Source of the DNA: JACQFZ01 sp045810625
GTDB lineage: Bacteria; Pseudomonadota; Gammaproteobacteria; Acidiferrobacterales; Sulfurifustaceae
Reading direction: 5' to 3'
NCBI GenBank assembly: GCA_045810625.1
Contig: JBJMVQ010000068.1
Span: 1 to 52,069, forward strand
Length of the DNA: 52,069 nt
Below the pieces are notes generated by a model. It had not been told where the DNA came from and made no database searches. It worked only from the letters and a program-made list of their open reading frames with translations. Positions 39,445 through 47,986 of the stretch are shown in pieces; position 1 is the stretch's first letter; the number at the start of each line of letters is the position of its first letter. Both the position numbers and the translations under genes were made by a program.

Positions 39445-40985
39445 TTCCCTAGACCGAGCTTTTGCGCGAGGCCGATGCGCTGCAGCTTGCCGGTTGCGCC
39501 CTTCGGGATCTCGGGGCGGAACAGGATCTTGCGCGGCACTTTGAAATCGGCGAGCCGCTTCGCCGCAAATTCGCGCAGCTCTTTCTCTTCGGCCGCCGCA
39601 CCTTCCCGCAACACCACGATCGCCGCGACCTCTTCGCCGAGCTTGTCGTGCGGCAGCGCGAAGGTGAGACACTGCGCCACCGCCGGGTGATCCATCAGCA
39701 CCTCATCCACCTCGCGCGGTGAAATCTTCTCGCCGCCGCGGTTGATGATCTCCTTCAGCCGGCCGGTGATACTGAGATAGCCTTCCTCGTCCATCACGCC
39801 CTGATCGCCGGTGCGAAACCAGCCGTTCACGAACGCTTCGGCGTTCGCCTTCGGATTGTTCTCGTAGCCCGACATGACGTTCGGGCCGCGGATCGCGACT
39901 TCGCCGGTCACGCCCGGCGGCACCGGGTTGCCCGCATCGTCGATGACGCACACCTCGGGGCCGGCGGCGCGACCGACCGTGCCGGGCTTACGCCGGGCGG
40001 GCGGGAGCGGATTGCTCGCCATCTGATGCGCCGCCTCGGTCATGCCGTACGACTCGATCAACGGCGCGCCGAAAACCTCCTCGAGCTCGCGGATCACCTG
40101 CGGCGGAATCGACGACGACGACGAGCGAATGAAACGCAACGGGTTCGCTTTGATCACGTCCAGGTTCTTCGATGCACGCGAGAGAATCGCCTGGTGCATG
40201 GTCGGCACCGCCGTGTACCAGGTCGGACGCGCTTCCGCCATCCACGCGAAGAATTTGAGCGCGTTGAAGCCCGGCGTACAGTACACCTGCCCGCCGGCCG
40301 AGAGCGGCGCGAGTACGCCCGCGATCAGCCCGTGAATGTGAAAGAGCGGCATGATGTTCAAACCGCGGTCGTTCGCCGTGAACGCGAGCGACTCGCGGAC
40401 GTGACGCGCCGAGGCGCAGACGTTGCGCTGCTTGAGCGGCACGATCTTCGGCCGCGACGTCGTCCCGGACGTGTGCAGCACGAGCGCGACGTCATCGGCA
40501 GCCGCCGGACCCGGCTGCGCCGCCGCGCGCGCGGCGGCGCCCGGAAATTCGAGCGTGAAGCCGCCCGCTCCGTGCGCCGGTGTCGGCTGCAGCCGCGCCA
40601 CCGGAATATTCAGCTTCGCCGCCACGTCGAGCGCGGGCGAGGTCTTGCCGCTTTCCACGACGAGCAGCTTCGCGCCGAGATCGGAAAGATAGAATTCGAA
40701 CTCCTCGGCGCGATACGCCGGATTCAACGGCGCAGTCGTACAACCCGCCGCGATCGCGAGGAACGACGCCGCCATCTCCGGGCCGTTGTCGAGCACGATG
40801 GCGACGCGATCGTTGCGGCCGATGCCCTGAGCGTTGAGTGCCGCGGTTGTGTCGCGCGCCAGCCGGCGCAGCCCGTCATACGTCAACGGAACGCCTTCGG
40901 GTGCGGTCAACGCGGTCGCGTGCCCGGCGCCGTTGGCCAAAAGCTCGGTAACGGTGGAAGCGGAAGTGCTCATCGGAATCGTCAC
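39438..40985 (-). CDS. AMP-dependent acyl-CoA ligase of the AAE3 (oxalyl-CoA synthetase-like) type
   Basis: Acid-CoA ligase of 515 residues; it adenylates a carboxylate and transfers it to CoA. The P-loop is HTSGTTSRPK (171-180), followed by PLFHIHGLIAGVLAPLSAGG, RPTWYTAVPTMHQAIL, LRFIRSSSSSIPP, YGMTEAAHQMASNPLPP and the C-terminal INRGGEKISPREVDEV and PKGATGKLQR with the catalytic Lys. These match the plant AAE3 and fungal Pcs60 subgroup, known oxalyl-CoA synthetases, much better than fatty-acid ligases. GTG at 40985 overlaps the previous stop by four bases; ATG at 40973 is an alternative. It is the last of the four genes of this operon. The stop codon lies in a dispersed repeat. Confidence 0.9.
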   Translation of the reverse strand: MTIPMSTSASTVTELLANGAGHATALTAPEGVPLTYDGLRRLARDTTAALNAQGIGRNDRVAIVLDNGPEMAASFLAIAAGCTTAPLNPAYRAEEFEFYLSDLGAKLLVVESGKTSPALDVAAKLNIPVARLQPTPAHGAGGFTLEFPGAAARAAAQPGPAAADDVALVLHTSGTTSRPKIVPLKQRNVCASARHVRESLAFTANDRGLNIMPLFHIHGLIAGVLAPLSAGGQVYCTPGFNALKFFAWMAEARPTWYTAVPTMHQAILSRASKNLDVIKANPLRFIRSSSSSIPPQVIRELEEVFGAPLIESYGMTEAAHQMASNPLPPARRKPGTVGRAAGPEVCVIDDAGNPVPPGVTGEVAIRGPNVMSGYENNPKANAEAFVNGWFRTGDQGVMDEEGYLSITGRLKEIINRGGEKISPREVDEVLMDHPAVAQCLTFALPHDKLGEEVAAIVVLREGAAAEEKELREFAAKRLADFKVPRKILFRPEIPKGATGKLQRIGLAQKLGLGKV

Positions 40986-42001
40986 GGATTAGTTGTTAAG
41001 GGAATGAGTTGCAGCCGGCCGCGCGAGCGCTCGAGGGTCCGCGCGAGCAGGCTGATGCACGCGTAAACCGCTTCGATGTGCGGCGTCGGCGTCTGCGTGA
41101 GTCGGCCGAGCTCGATGACGGAACCGACCAGCGCGTCGATTTCGATCGGCCGCCCCTGCTCGATGTCTTGCAGCATCGAGGTTTTGTGCGCACCGACCTT
41201 TTCCGCACCGGCGATGCGGCGTTCGATGCCGATTTTGAACGTTATGCCGAGCTTCTTCGCGATGGTCTCGGCTTCGAGCATCATCTGCCGCGCGAGCTCG
41301 CGCGTGGGCGGGAACTGACAGAGATCGACCAGCGTGGCATGCGTGAGGGCGCTGATCGGGTTGAAGCTCAGATTGCCCCAGAGCTTGAGCCAAATCTCGC
41401 CGCGTATATCGCCTGTTACCGGCGCCTTGAAACCGGCTTTCGCCAGCGCTTCCGAAATCGCCTTGATACGCGGCGTCGCGGAACCGTCCGGCTCGCCGAG
41501 AGTAAACCGGTTGCCCTCGATGACCTGCACGACGCCGGGTGCGGTTAGAGTCGCCGCCGGGTAGACGACGCTCCCGATCACGCGCGCGGGGTCGATGTTG
41601 CGTGCGATCGCACCGTCGGGATCGGCCGACTGCACCGGCTTTCCCTGGTGCTCGCCGCCGTGCTTGTAGAAGTACCACCACGGGATGCCGTTCTGCATCG
41701 TGACGATCGCCGTCTGCTCGTTACACAGCGACCGGAGATCGGCCGCGACGGCGCCGACCTGATGCGCCTTCAACGTGAGGAGGACGACGTCGTGGACGCC
41801 GGCATCCGCCGGCTTTTCGAACGCGCGGATGTTACGCGCGTGCAGCTCCGTTCCGTCTTCGAGTATCAACTTCATGCCATCCTTACGGATGGCGGCGAGA
41901 TTTGCGCCGCGCGCGATGAACGTGACGTCCTCGCCCGCTGCAGCGAGCCGCACGCCCAGGTAGCCGCCGATCGCGCCGGCGCCGACAATTGCGATTTTCA
42001 T
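40982..42001 (-). CDS. 2-dehydropantoate 2-reductase family protein (copy 2)
   Basis: Ketopantoate-reductase-like oxidoreductase of 339 residues, longer than the copy at 10217-11152. The dinucleotide motif is MKIAIVGAGAIGGYLGVRLA. The central WWYFYKHGGEHQGKPVQ insertion after MQNGIP and the WLKLWGNLSFNPISALTHATL helix place it in a bacterial subgroup often found in acid- and lactone-catabolism clusters rather than with panB/panC. It may reduce a 2-oxoacid or lactone. The gene lies nine bases after the FAH-family gene and overlaps the ligase gene by four, so it is in the middle of one operon. Confidence 0.9.
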   Translation of the reverse strand: MKIAIVGAGAIGGYLGVRLAAAGEDVTFIARGANLAAIRKDGMKLILEDGTELHARNIRAFEKPADAGVHDVVLLTLKAHQVGAVAADLRSLCNEQTAIVTMQNGIPWWYFYKHGGEHQGKPVQSADPDGAIARNIDPARVIGSVVYPAATLTAPGVVQVIEGNRFTLGEPDGSATPRIKAISEALAKAGFKAPVTGDIRGEIWLKLWGNLSFNPISALTHATLVDLCQFPPTRELARQMMLEAETIAKKLGITFKIGIERRIAGAEKVGAHKTSMLQDIEQGRPIEIDALVGSVIELGRLTQTPTPHIEAVYACISLLARTLERSRGRLQLIPLTTNP

Positions 42002-42010
42002 GCCGCCCTA

Positions 42011-42793
42011 TTATGCCGCAGCGTCGGCTCCGATGTAGCGATTCGCGAGAATGCCGATACCTTCGATCTCGACTTCCACGCTCGCCCCGGCCGGAAGCGG
42101 ACCAGCGCCGACGGAGGTTCCGCACGAAATCACGTCGCCCGGCAACAGCGTCAGGTCGCGCGATATCAGGCTCACCAGCTGTTCCGGCGAGAAGATCATG
42201 TCGCGCAACGGGTAGTTTTGCCGCTCCTTGCCGTTGACGCGCACACGCACCGAAAGCTCGGCCGGGTTAACATCGGTCGCGATAACCGGCCCGAACGGCC
42301 CAAACGTGTCGAAGCTCTTGGCTCGCGTCCATTGCGGGAAGCTGGGATCGGCCTTGAGCAGCTCGAGCGCGGTCACATCGTTCACGCAGGTGTAGCCGAA
42401 TATGTATTGCGACGCGTCGGCGGGGGCGATGTCTCTCGCGGGCTTTCCGATGACGATACCGATCTCGCCCTCGTACACGACCCGTCCCGAATACGACTTG
42501 GGCGCGCGAATTGCCGCGCCGTGGGCGCAGAACGAATTCGCGGTCTTCACGAAGAACAACGGCTCCGGTGGAATCGAAAGCGAAAACTTCTTCGCCGCTT
42601 CGTGAAAATTGTTCCAAAGCGCGACCATCTTCGACGGCACGCACGGCGTTTCCCAGCGCAGGCCGGCAAGCGGCACCGATTCGCCGGTCGGCTCGTATGC
42701 CGCGTACATGTCGCCGCGGCATACGCGCACTGTTTCACCTTCGACGAAACCGAAGTCCGTCCGGCTCTCGCGGGTGAACCTCAACCAGCGCAT
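42011..42793 (-). CDS. fumarylacetoacetate hydrolase family protein
   Basis: Cytoplasmic, metal-dependent C-C or C-O cleaving enzyme of 260 residues. It shows the FAH-family core: VALWNNFHEAAKKF, PLFFVKTANSFCAHGAAI with the conserved Lys-Thr, RVVYEGEIGIVIGKPARDI with the two Glu of the metal site, then NDVTALELL, and PGDVISCGTSVGAGPLPAG near the C-terminus. Family members include 2-oxo-hept-3-ene-dioate hydratases, acylpyruvases and oxaloacetate decarboxylases (FAHD1); which of these it is cannot be told. It is the second gene of the operon that starts with the OFA carrier, 19 bases after its stop. Confidence 0.92.
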   Translation of the reverse strand: MRWLRFTRESRTDFGFVEGETVRVCRGDMYAAYEPTGESVPLAGLRWETPCVPSKMVALWNNFHEAAKKFSLSIPPEPLFFVKTANSFCAHGAAIRAPKSYSGRVVYEGEIGIVIGKPARDIAPADASQYIFGYTCVNDVTALELLKADPSFPQWTRAKSFDTFGPFGPVIATDVNPAELSVRVRVNGKERQNYPLRDMIFSPEQLVSLISRDLTLLPGDVISCGTSVGAGPLPAGASVEVEIEGIGILANRYIGADAAA

Positions 42794-42812
42794 GATCCGG
42801 CGCGATCCGAAA

Positions 42813-44132
42813 CTACGGTGCCCGCGCCGGCTGTGCGATGGCCGTGTCGGCGACCGACACCGTGCTCATCATGCGCGCGCGCATCGGTTTCAGCACCGCC
42901 AATGCCATGACGGCGGCGACGATGTTGAGCGCCGCGGCCGCGTAAAACACCGTTTGCCAGCCGCCGCTCGCGGCGAGAATGCTCGTCAACGGCACGAGCA
43001 GTGACGCCGTGCCCTTGGCGGTGTAGAGGAGCCCCGCGTTGGCGGTCGCGTATTTGGAGCCATAGGTATCGCCGCACGTCGACGGGAACAGGCTGTAAAT
43101 CTCGCCCCAGGCGAAGAACACGAGGCCCGTTAACAGCACGAAGGCGACCGGGTCCTGACCGAACTGGCTCAGCGCGATGATGCCAATGCCTTCGACGAAA
43201 AACGCGAGGAACATCGTGTTCTCGCGACCGAGCCAGTCCGACACCCAGCCGAAGAACGGCCGCGTGACGCCGTTGAGCACACGATCGATCGAGAGCGCAA
43301 AGGTGAGGGCCGGCAAGGTTAGCCCGAGAATGCTCACCGGGATGTCGGCGATCTTGAGATCTTTTGCAATCGGGGCGAGCTGCGCCGTCGCCATCAAACC
43401 ACCCGCGGCCATCATGACGAACATCAGATACATCACCCAGAACACCGGCGTCTTAACCATCACGGCGGGCGTAACGTTCGGCACTTGCGCGGCCGCCCGG
43501 AGACTGGTCTTCGGCACGCTCCGCAACTCCCCTTCTTCCGGCGCGCGCAGCAGCCAACCAAGAATGAATACGACGATACCCTGACCGATGCCGAAATAGA
43601 GGAATGTCGCTTCGTAGCCGCTGCTCTTGATCATCGAGGCGATCGGAATCACGGTGAGCGCCGAACCGGCGCCGAATCCCATCGCCGTGAGCCCCGCGGC
43701 GAATCCACGCCGGTCCGGAAACCACTTCAGCGCGTTACCGACGCACGTACCGTAGACCGCGCCGGCGCCGGTGCCGCCGATCGCGGCCGCGACGTAAAGC
43801 AGGAACAAAGAATCTGCGTAAGCGTTCATCACCCAGGCGATCCCGACCATGAGACCGCCGATGAGGGTAACGATGCGGGGACCGAAACGATCGACGAGAT
43901 AACCTTCGATCGGCACGAGCCAGGTCTCGGTCAGAACGAATATCGTGAAGGCCACCTGAATCGCGGCCTTGCCCCACTGAAACTTTTCGTTGATGGGATT
44001 GACGAAGAGCGTCCAGCCGTATTGCAGGTTGGCGATCATCGCCATGCAGGTGATCCCGATGATCAGCTGCCACCAGCGGCCCAGCTTGGGAATGTAGCCG
44101 CCCCCCCCAGAGGATTGCACCGTCGCGTCCAT
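42813..44132 (-). CDS. OFA family MFS transporter (oxalate/formate antiporter type)
   Basis: Twelve-helix carrier of 439 residues. The N-terminal GRWWQLIIGITCMAMIANLQ and the segments GYLVDRFGPR and AAIGGTGAGAVYGTCVGNALKWFPDRRG are typical of the OFA group that includes OxlT, the oxalate:formate exchanger; the group also takes malonate-like and other small dicarboxylates. AAGGAGGG lies close before the ATG at 44132. A run of eight G is present in codons 8-11 (C8 at 44101-44108 on the plus strand). It is the first of four genes; a palindrome at 44237-44257 lies upstream. Oxalate as substrate is supported indirectly by the AAE3-type ligase in the same operon. Confidence 0.9.
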   Translation of the reverse strand: MDATVQSSGGGGYIPKLGRWWQLIIGITCMAMIANLQYGWTLFVNPINEKFQWGKAAIQVAFTIFVLTETWLVPIEGYLVDRFGPRIVTLIGGLMVGIAWVMNAYADSLFLLYVAAAIGGTGAGAVYGTCVGNALKWFPDRRGFAAGLTAMGFGAGSALTVIPIASMIKSSGYEATFLYFGIGQGIVVFILGWLLRAPEEGELRSVPKTSLRAAAQVPNVTPAVMVKTPVFWVMYLMFVMMAAGGLMATAQLAPIAKDLKIADIPVSILGLTLPALTFALSIDRVLNGVTRPFFGWVSDWLGRENTMFLAFFVEGIGIIALSQFGQDPVAFVLLTGLVFFAWGEIYSLFPSTCGDTYGSKYATANAGLLYTAKGTASLLVPLTSILAASGGWQTVFYAAAALNIVAAVMALAVLKPMRARMMSTVSVADTAIAQPARAP

Positions 44133-44629
44133 TGACCCTCCTTGTTCGATTGTTGGCTACCGTCTGCCGAATGCGTGCGTAGCGATCTGATATGCGCCTG
44201 CCGCGTCCCTGAATACCCGGAGCGGGGAAATAGCCACCGCTCGCCTAAACCGAGCGGGAAAGCGGTAAAACGGCCGGACGACTCTATCAACACCGTTTCA
44301 ATCGGGTCAACATTAGAAATCGGCGTAAGAGAATCGAGCCGCTGACGTTCCGACGAAGCAAGGGCGCTATGCGTCGGACGCAGGCAACGTGCCCGGAAAA
44401 TGCCCCATGTTTGCGCTGGGAGTGCGACCCGGTTGAGCGATGGGGCGGCAAACGAGCAGACGCAAACACGCACACCGGCACGCTCGGATCATGGTTTTAC
44501 CCGAGGGCTTTGCGACATTTCCCTTCCCCGCCCAACGCACCGACTATTAATATGGATGCGTTGCCAGTCTAACGATTACGACGCGCGGAACACCCTTGCA
44601 GTAGCGTTTGCCCGAGACCACCGAACCGA
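44133..44629. other. 497-base divergent intergenic region
   Basis: It separates the carrier operon (minus) from the histidine kinase (plus) and holds the palindrome at 44237-44257. An AT-richer stretch with TATTAATATGG lies at about 44545-44560. No gene is supported. Confidence 0.6.
44237..44257. promoter_or_regulatory. palindrome upstream of the OFA carrier operon, possible operator
   Basis: CCGCTCG (44237-44243) and CGAGCGG (44251-44257) are perfect inverted halves with a seven-base spacer, 105 bases upstream of the carrier start. The symmetric spacing suits a dimeric regulator, or a small RNA hairpin in the leader. No regulator gene for the operon lies next to it. Confidence 0.35.
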
Positions 44630-45718
44630 ATGCAACTCGCCAGTCCACAGGCGCTCGCGCAGCTGCTCCTGCGTGAGAAGGAATCGATCCTCGTATGTTG
44701 GGAGCAACGTGTGCGCGCGCTGTCCGACGGCAAGAACGGGAATCCCGGCATGTTGCGCGACCATGTGCCCGGTTTGGTCGACGAGCTGGCTTCGCAGCTG
44801 GCGCAGCCGGAGACGTCACAGCAGCGGCTGCGCGACTTCAGCGCCGCGCACGGCGAGGACCGCTACCGCAACGGCTTCGATCTCGCGCGGATCGTCGAGG
44901 AGTACAAACTGCTGCGCACCTGCGTCGTGCAGATCGCGGAAGCGGAGCAATTTTGTCTCACCGGGGAAGCGAACCGCATCGTCGACGAGCTGATCGACGA
45001 GGGCATCAAGACGTCGATCCATGCGTATATTCAGCGACGCGACAGCGCGGAACAGAAACGGCGCGAAGAATACGCCAAGTTTCTGGTCCACGATCTGCGT
45101 TCGCCGCTTTCCGCGGTTTACTACGCGATCCTGCTCGTCGAGCGCGAGATCGCGGTGGCGCCGGCGAGCGAACGCGTGGCGACGACGCTGGGCGTCATCA
45201 AACGTAATATCGAGCAGATGCAAGCGCTCATTACGAAGCTGCTGCACGCGGAGCAGAATCTCCGCGACGCGCCGACGATTCGAATCGAGCGCAAACCCAT
45301 CGATCTCGGCGCGGTCGCCGACGGTGCGATTCGCACCCTGAGCTCGATTGCCGCGGTCGCACAAACGCTGATACTCAACGATATTGCGGACGGTTTGATC
45401 GCGCACGCCGATGCCGACCTGCTCGAGCGCGTATTTCAAAATCTCATCGCCAACGCCATCGACAACACGCCGAACGGGCGCGTTGTCGTCGGCGCAAGAC
45501 ATCGCGACGACGGCGGCGTCGAATGCTGGGTGACGGACAACGGCCGGGGCATACCGGACGATTTGAAGAGCAAAGTCTTCGATAAATCCGCGAACCGTTC
45601 GGGCGGGTTCGGGCTTCCGATCGTGCGACAGATCGTCGAAGCCCACGGCGGTGCTATCGCGTTGGAAAGCGCGGTGGGAAAGGGCACGACGGTTCGGTTC
45701 ACGCTCCCCGATCGCTGA
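44630..45718 (+). CDS. soluble sensor histidine kinase with RsbRD-like N-terminus
   Basis: Cytoplasmic two-component kinase of 362 residues without membrane helices. The N-terminal ~130 residues are helical and look like the RsbRD_N sensory domain (LLLREKESILVCWEQRVRAL, then FDLARIVEEYKLLRTCVVQI). The H-box is KFLVHDLRSPLSAVYYAIL with phosphoryl-accepting His154. The ATP-binding part has NLIANAIDNTPNGRV (N-box), DNGRGIP (G1) and GGFGLPIV (G2). No response-regulator gene is present on either side, so it is an orphan and must signal to a regulator elsewhere. The binding site before ATG 44630 is weak. Confidence 0.9.
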   Translation: MQLASPQALAQLLLREKESILVCWEQRVRALSDGKNGNPGMLRDHVPGLVDELASQLAQPETSQQRLRDFSAAHGEDRYRNGFDLARIVEEYKLLRTCVVQIAEAEQFCLTGEANRIVDELIDEGIKTSIHAYIQRRDSAEQKRREEYAKFLVHDLRSPLSAVYYAILLVEREIAVAPASERVATTLGVIKRNIEQMQALITKLLHAEQNLRDAPTIRIERKPIDLGAVADGAIRTLSSIAAVAQTLILNDIADGLIAHADADLLERVFQNLIANAIDNTPNGRVVVGARHRDDGGVECWVTDNGRGIPDDLKSKVFDKSANRSGGFGLPIVRQIVEAHGGAIALESAVGKGTTVRFTLPDR

Positions 45719-45809
45719 CGATCTCACCCTTCCTGACGCACGCCCCCTTCCTGCGCCACGACGCCGATGTTGTTGTTTTTGTATTCAATAGCGGGTAAAA
45801 ACCGATTTC

Positions 45810-45827
45810 GATAACGATAACGATCAG
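45810..45827. promoter_or_regulatory. Fur-box-like sequence upstream of ndh
   Basis: Three head-to-tail hexamers, GATAAC, GATAAC and GATCAG, at 45810-45827 in an AT-rich leader. The Fur consensus is described as repeats of GATAAT; two of three units match closely. It lies 16 bases before the ndh start and would overlap a promoter, which suits iron-dependent repression. Confidence 0.4.
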
Positions 45828-45842
45828 TAAAATAACCAGCCT

Positions 45843-47231
45843 GTGAAATTCTCCTTTCGCTCGTTTCAGAACGGCACGCGTGCCGAACCCTCCGGCGTGG
45901 CCGCACGAGAACACGCGCGCCCGGCGCAACTCCCACGCATCGTGATCATCGGCGGCGGGGCCGGGGGCCTCGAGCTCGCGAGCCGGCTCGGCCGCAAGCT
46001 CGGCCGGCGCCGACGCGCGCATGTGACGCTCATCGACTGCTCGCTTACCCATCTCTGGAAGCCCTTGCTCCACGAAGTCGCCGCGGGAACGCTCGATTCC
46101 TATGAAGACGCGCTCGACTACCTGGCCCAGGCGCGCTGGCGCGGCTTCGAATTCCACCTCGGCCGCTTCGACGGGCTGGACCGCGCCAACAAGCTGGTGC
46201 ATCTCGCGCCGACGCTGAACGCGGACGATGCGACCATCATTCCCGAGCGCACGGTGCCGTACGACCTGCTGGTCATCGGCGTCGGCAGCATCACCAGCGA
46301 TTTCGGCATTCCCGGGGTGCGCGAATTCTGCACGTTCCTCGACAACCGCGAACAGGCGGACGCGTTTCAGCAGCGCCTGCTCGAAACCTACATGCGCGCG
46401 CAGACCCAGGGTATCCCGACGGGAAGCGGGCTGCTCAACGTCGCGATCGTCGGCGCCGGCGCGACCGGCGTGGAGCTCGCCGCAGAGCTGCACCATACCG
46501 CCGAGCAGTTCGTCGCCTATGGGTTCGATCGCATCAATCCGGAAACGGACGTAAAGCTCACGCTCATCGAGGCGGCTGATCGCATCCTGCCTGCCCTCCC
46601 GGAGCGCCTCGCACGCCCAGCGGCGCAAGAATTGGAAAAGCTGCAGGTGACCATTCATACCGGCAAGCGCGTGACGCGCGTGACGCAAAACGGTCTCTAC
46701 ATGCACGACGGCACATTCGTGCACGCCGCGCTCAAGGTCTGGGCGGCGGGCATCCGCGCGCCCGACTTCCTCAAAGACATCGGCGGGCTCGAAACGAATC
46801 GGCTCAATCAGCTGGTGGTGCGGCAAACGCTGCAGACCACGCGCGACGACGACATCTTCGCGCTCGGCGATTGCGCAAGCTGTCCACGCCCGGGCCACGA
46901 CCGCCCGGTGCCGCCGACGGCCCAGGGGGCGCATCAGCAAGCGTCACTCCTCGCGCGCTCGCTGCCGCGCCGGCTCAAGGGTAAACAGCTGCCCAAGTTC
47001 GTCTATCACGACTACGGTTCGCTCGTGTCCCTCAGCGAGTACACCACCGTCGGAAACCTGATGGGACGGATCGGCGGCAGTCTCTGGATCGAAGGCTGGA
47101 TCGCGCGGCGGGTTTATCGAGGTCTCTACCGATTGCATCAGATGGCGCTGTACGGCGTCGTTCGCACGTTACTGCTCGCCACGGCCGATTTCCTTACGCG
47201 CCCCACCCGCCCGCGCACCAAGCTGCATTGA
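45843..47231 (+). CDS. ndh: type II NADH:quinone dehydrogenase
   Basis: Peripheral membrane flavoenzyme that passes electrons from NADH to quinone without pumping protons. The 462 residues carry two dinucleotide folds: FAD at RIVIIGGGAGGLELASRLG (32-50) and NADH at VAIVGAGATGVELAAEL, plus FALGDCA near the C-terminus for FAD and a C-terminal amphipathic region (GWIARRVYRGLYRLHQMALYG) that attaches the enzyme to the membrane. The start is not certain: GTG at 45843 lacks a clear ribosome binding site and gives an N-terminal extension of about 30 residues. A Fur-like sequence lies upstream, and a GC-rich hairpin downstream separates it from can. Confidence 0.93.
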   Translation: MKFSFRSFQNGTRAEPSGVAAREHARPAQLPRIVIIGGGAGGLELASRLGRKLGRRRRAHVTLIDCSLTHLWKPLLHEVAAGTLDSYEDALDYLAQARWRGFEFHLGRFDGLDRANKLVHLAPTLNADDATIIPERTVPYDLLVIGVGSITSDFGIPGVREFCTFLDNREQADAFQQRLLETYMRAQTQGIPTGSGLLNVAIVGAGATGVELAAELHHTAEQFVAYGFDRINPETDVKLTLIEAADRILPALPERLARPAAQELEKLQVTIHTGKRVTRVTQNGLYMHDGTFVHAALKVWAAGIRAPDFLKDIGGLETNRLNQLVVRQTLQTTRDDDIFALGDCASCPRPGHDRPVPPTAQGAHQQASLLARSLPRRLKGKQLPKFVYHDYGSLVSLSEYTTVGNLMGRIGGSLWIEGWIARRVYRGLYRLHQMALYGVVRTLLLATADFLTRPTRPRTKLH

Positions 47232-47241
47232 GTCGCACCTC

Positions 47242-47268
47242 CCGCCGGCACTTTCCGCGCGCCGGCGG
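47242..47268. terminator. GC-rich hairpin between ndh and can
   Basis: CCGCCGGC (47242-47249) and GCCGGCGG (47261-47268) make a perfect 8-bp stem with an 11-base loop, starting 11 bases after the ndh stop. There is no strong T tract, so it may be a weak terminator or protect the 3' end. Confidence 0.5.
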
Positions 47269-47279
47269 TGTTGTAGAAT
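47252..47279 (+). promoter_or_regulatory. candidate promoter of the can-mod unit
   Basis: TTTCCG at 47252-47257 and TAGAAT at 47274-47279 with 16-base spacing lie 37 bases before the carbonic anhydrase start. The -35 match is poor and partly inside the hairpin. Confidence 0.3.
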
Positions 47280-47315
47280 CGCGCGGAAAACCCGACTCAT
47301 GGGGACGAGAAACCG

Positions 47316-47972
47316 ATGCAATCGCTGCGACAGCTGCTGGAAAACAACCGCACGTGGGCGACCAGGAAGCGCGAGCAAGACCCGAGCTTCTTCGAGCGAC
47401 TTAGCGCAATTCAGCGACCCGACTATCTTTGGATCGGTTGTTCGGACAGCCGTGTGCCTGCGAACCAGATCACCGATCTGCAACCGGGTGAAGTCTTCGT
47501 GCATCGTAACGTCGCGAACGTCGTCGTCCACACCGACCTCAATTGTCTCTCCGTCATTCAATACGCCGTCGACGTGCTCAACGTAAAGCACATCATCGTC
47601 TGCGGCCACTACGGTTGCGGCGGCGTCAAAGCGGCGCTCGACGGCGATCGCCTCGGGCTCATCGACAACTGGCTTCGTCATGTCGAGGACGTGCGCGACA
47701 AACACAACGCGCAGATGCAGGCGCTGCAAAACAACAACGCCCGTTGGGAGCGGCTGTGCGAGCTGAACGTCATCGAGCAGGTGATGCAGGTTTGCCGCAC
47801 GACGATGGTGCAGGATGCCTGGGCACGGCAGCGCGAGTTGACGGTGCACGGCTGGATCTACGGATTGCGCGACGGGCTGCTGCACGACCTCGGCATGTCG
47901 ATCAGTCGCGAACCCGAGCTCGCGCCGAAGTACGACGCCGCCATCGACCGGCTGCGAGCTGCCTGCGTTTAG
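47316..47972 (+). CDS. can: beta-class carbonic anhydrase
   Basis: Cytoplasmic zinc enzyme that interconverts carbon dioxide and bicarbonate; 218 residues, the size of E. coli Can. Zinc ligands are Cys42 (GCSDSR, with Asp44 and Arg46 as the catalytic pair), His98 and Cys101 (VCGHYGCGG). The helical C-terminal part (NVIEQVMQVCRTTMVQDAW and LTVHGWIYGLRDGLL) is typical of the class. The gene follows ndh after a hairpin and a weak promoter. The molybdate-uptake gene modA begins only 14 bases after its stop, so the two are most likely cotranscribed. Confidence 0.97.
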   Translation: MQSLRQLLENNRTWATRKREQDPSFFERLSAIQRPDYLWIGCSDSRVPANQITDLQPGEVFVHRNVANVVVHTDLNCLSVIQYAVDVLNVKHIIVCGHYGCGGVKAALDGDRLGLIDNWLRHVEDVRDKHNAQMQALQNNNARWERLCELNVIEQVMQVCRTTMVQDAWARQRELTVHGWIYGLRDGLLHDLGMSISREPELAPKYDAAIDRLRAACV

Positions 47973-47986
47973 CGCACGAGAGCCGC

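Noticed and set aside
41648..42910. Plus-strand frame across the PanE-like and FAH-family genes
   Set aside because: It is antisense to two conserved genes of one operon, with Arg-rich composition.
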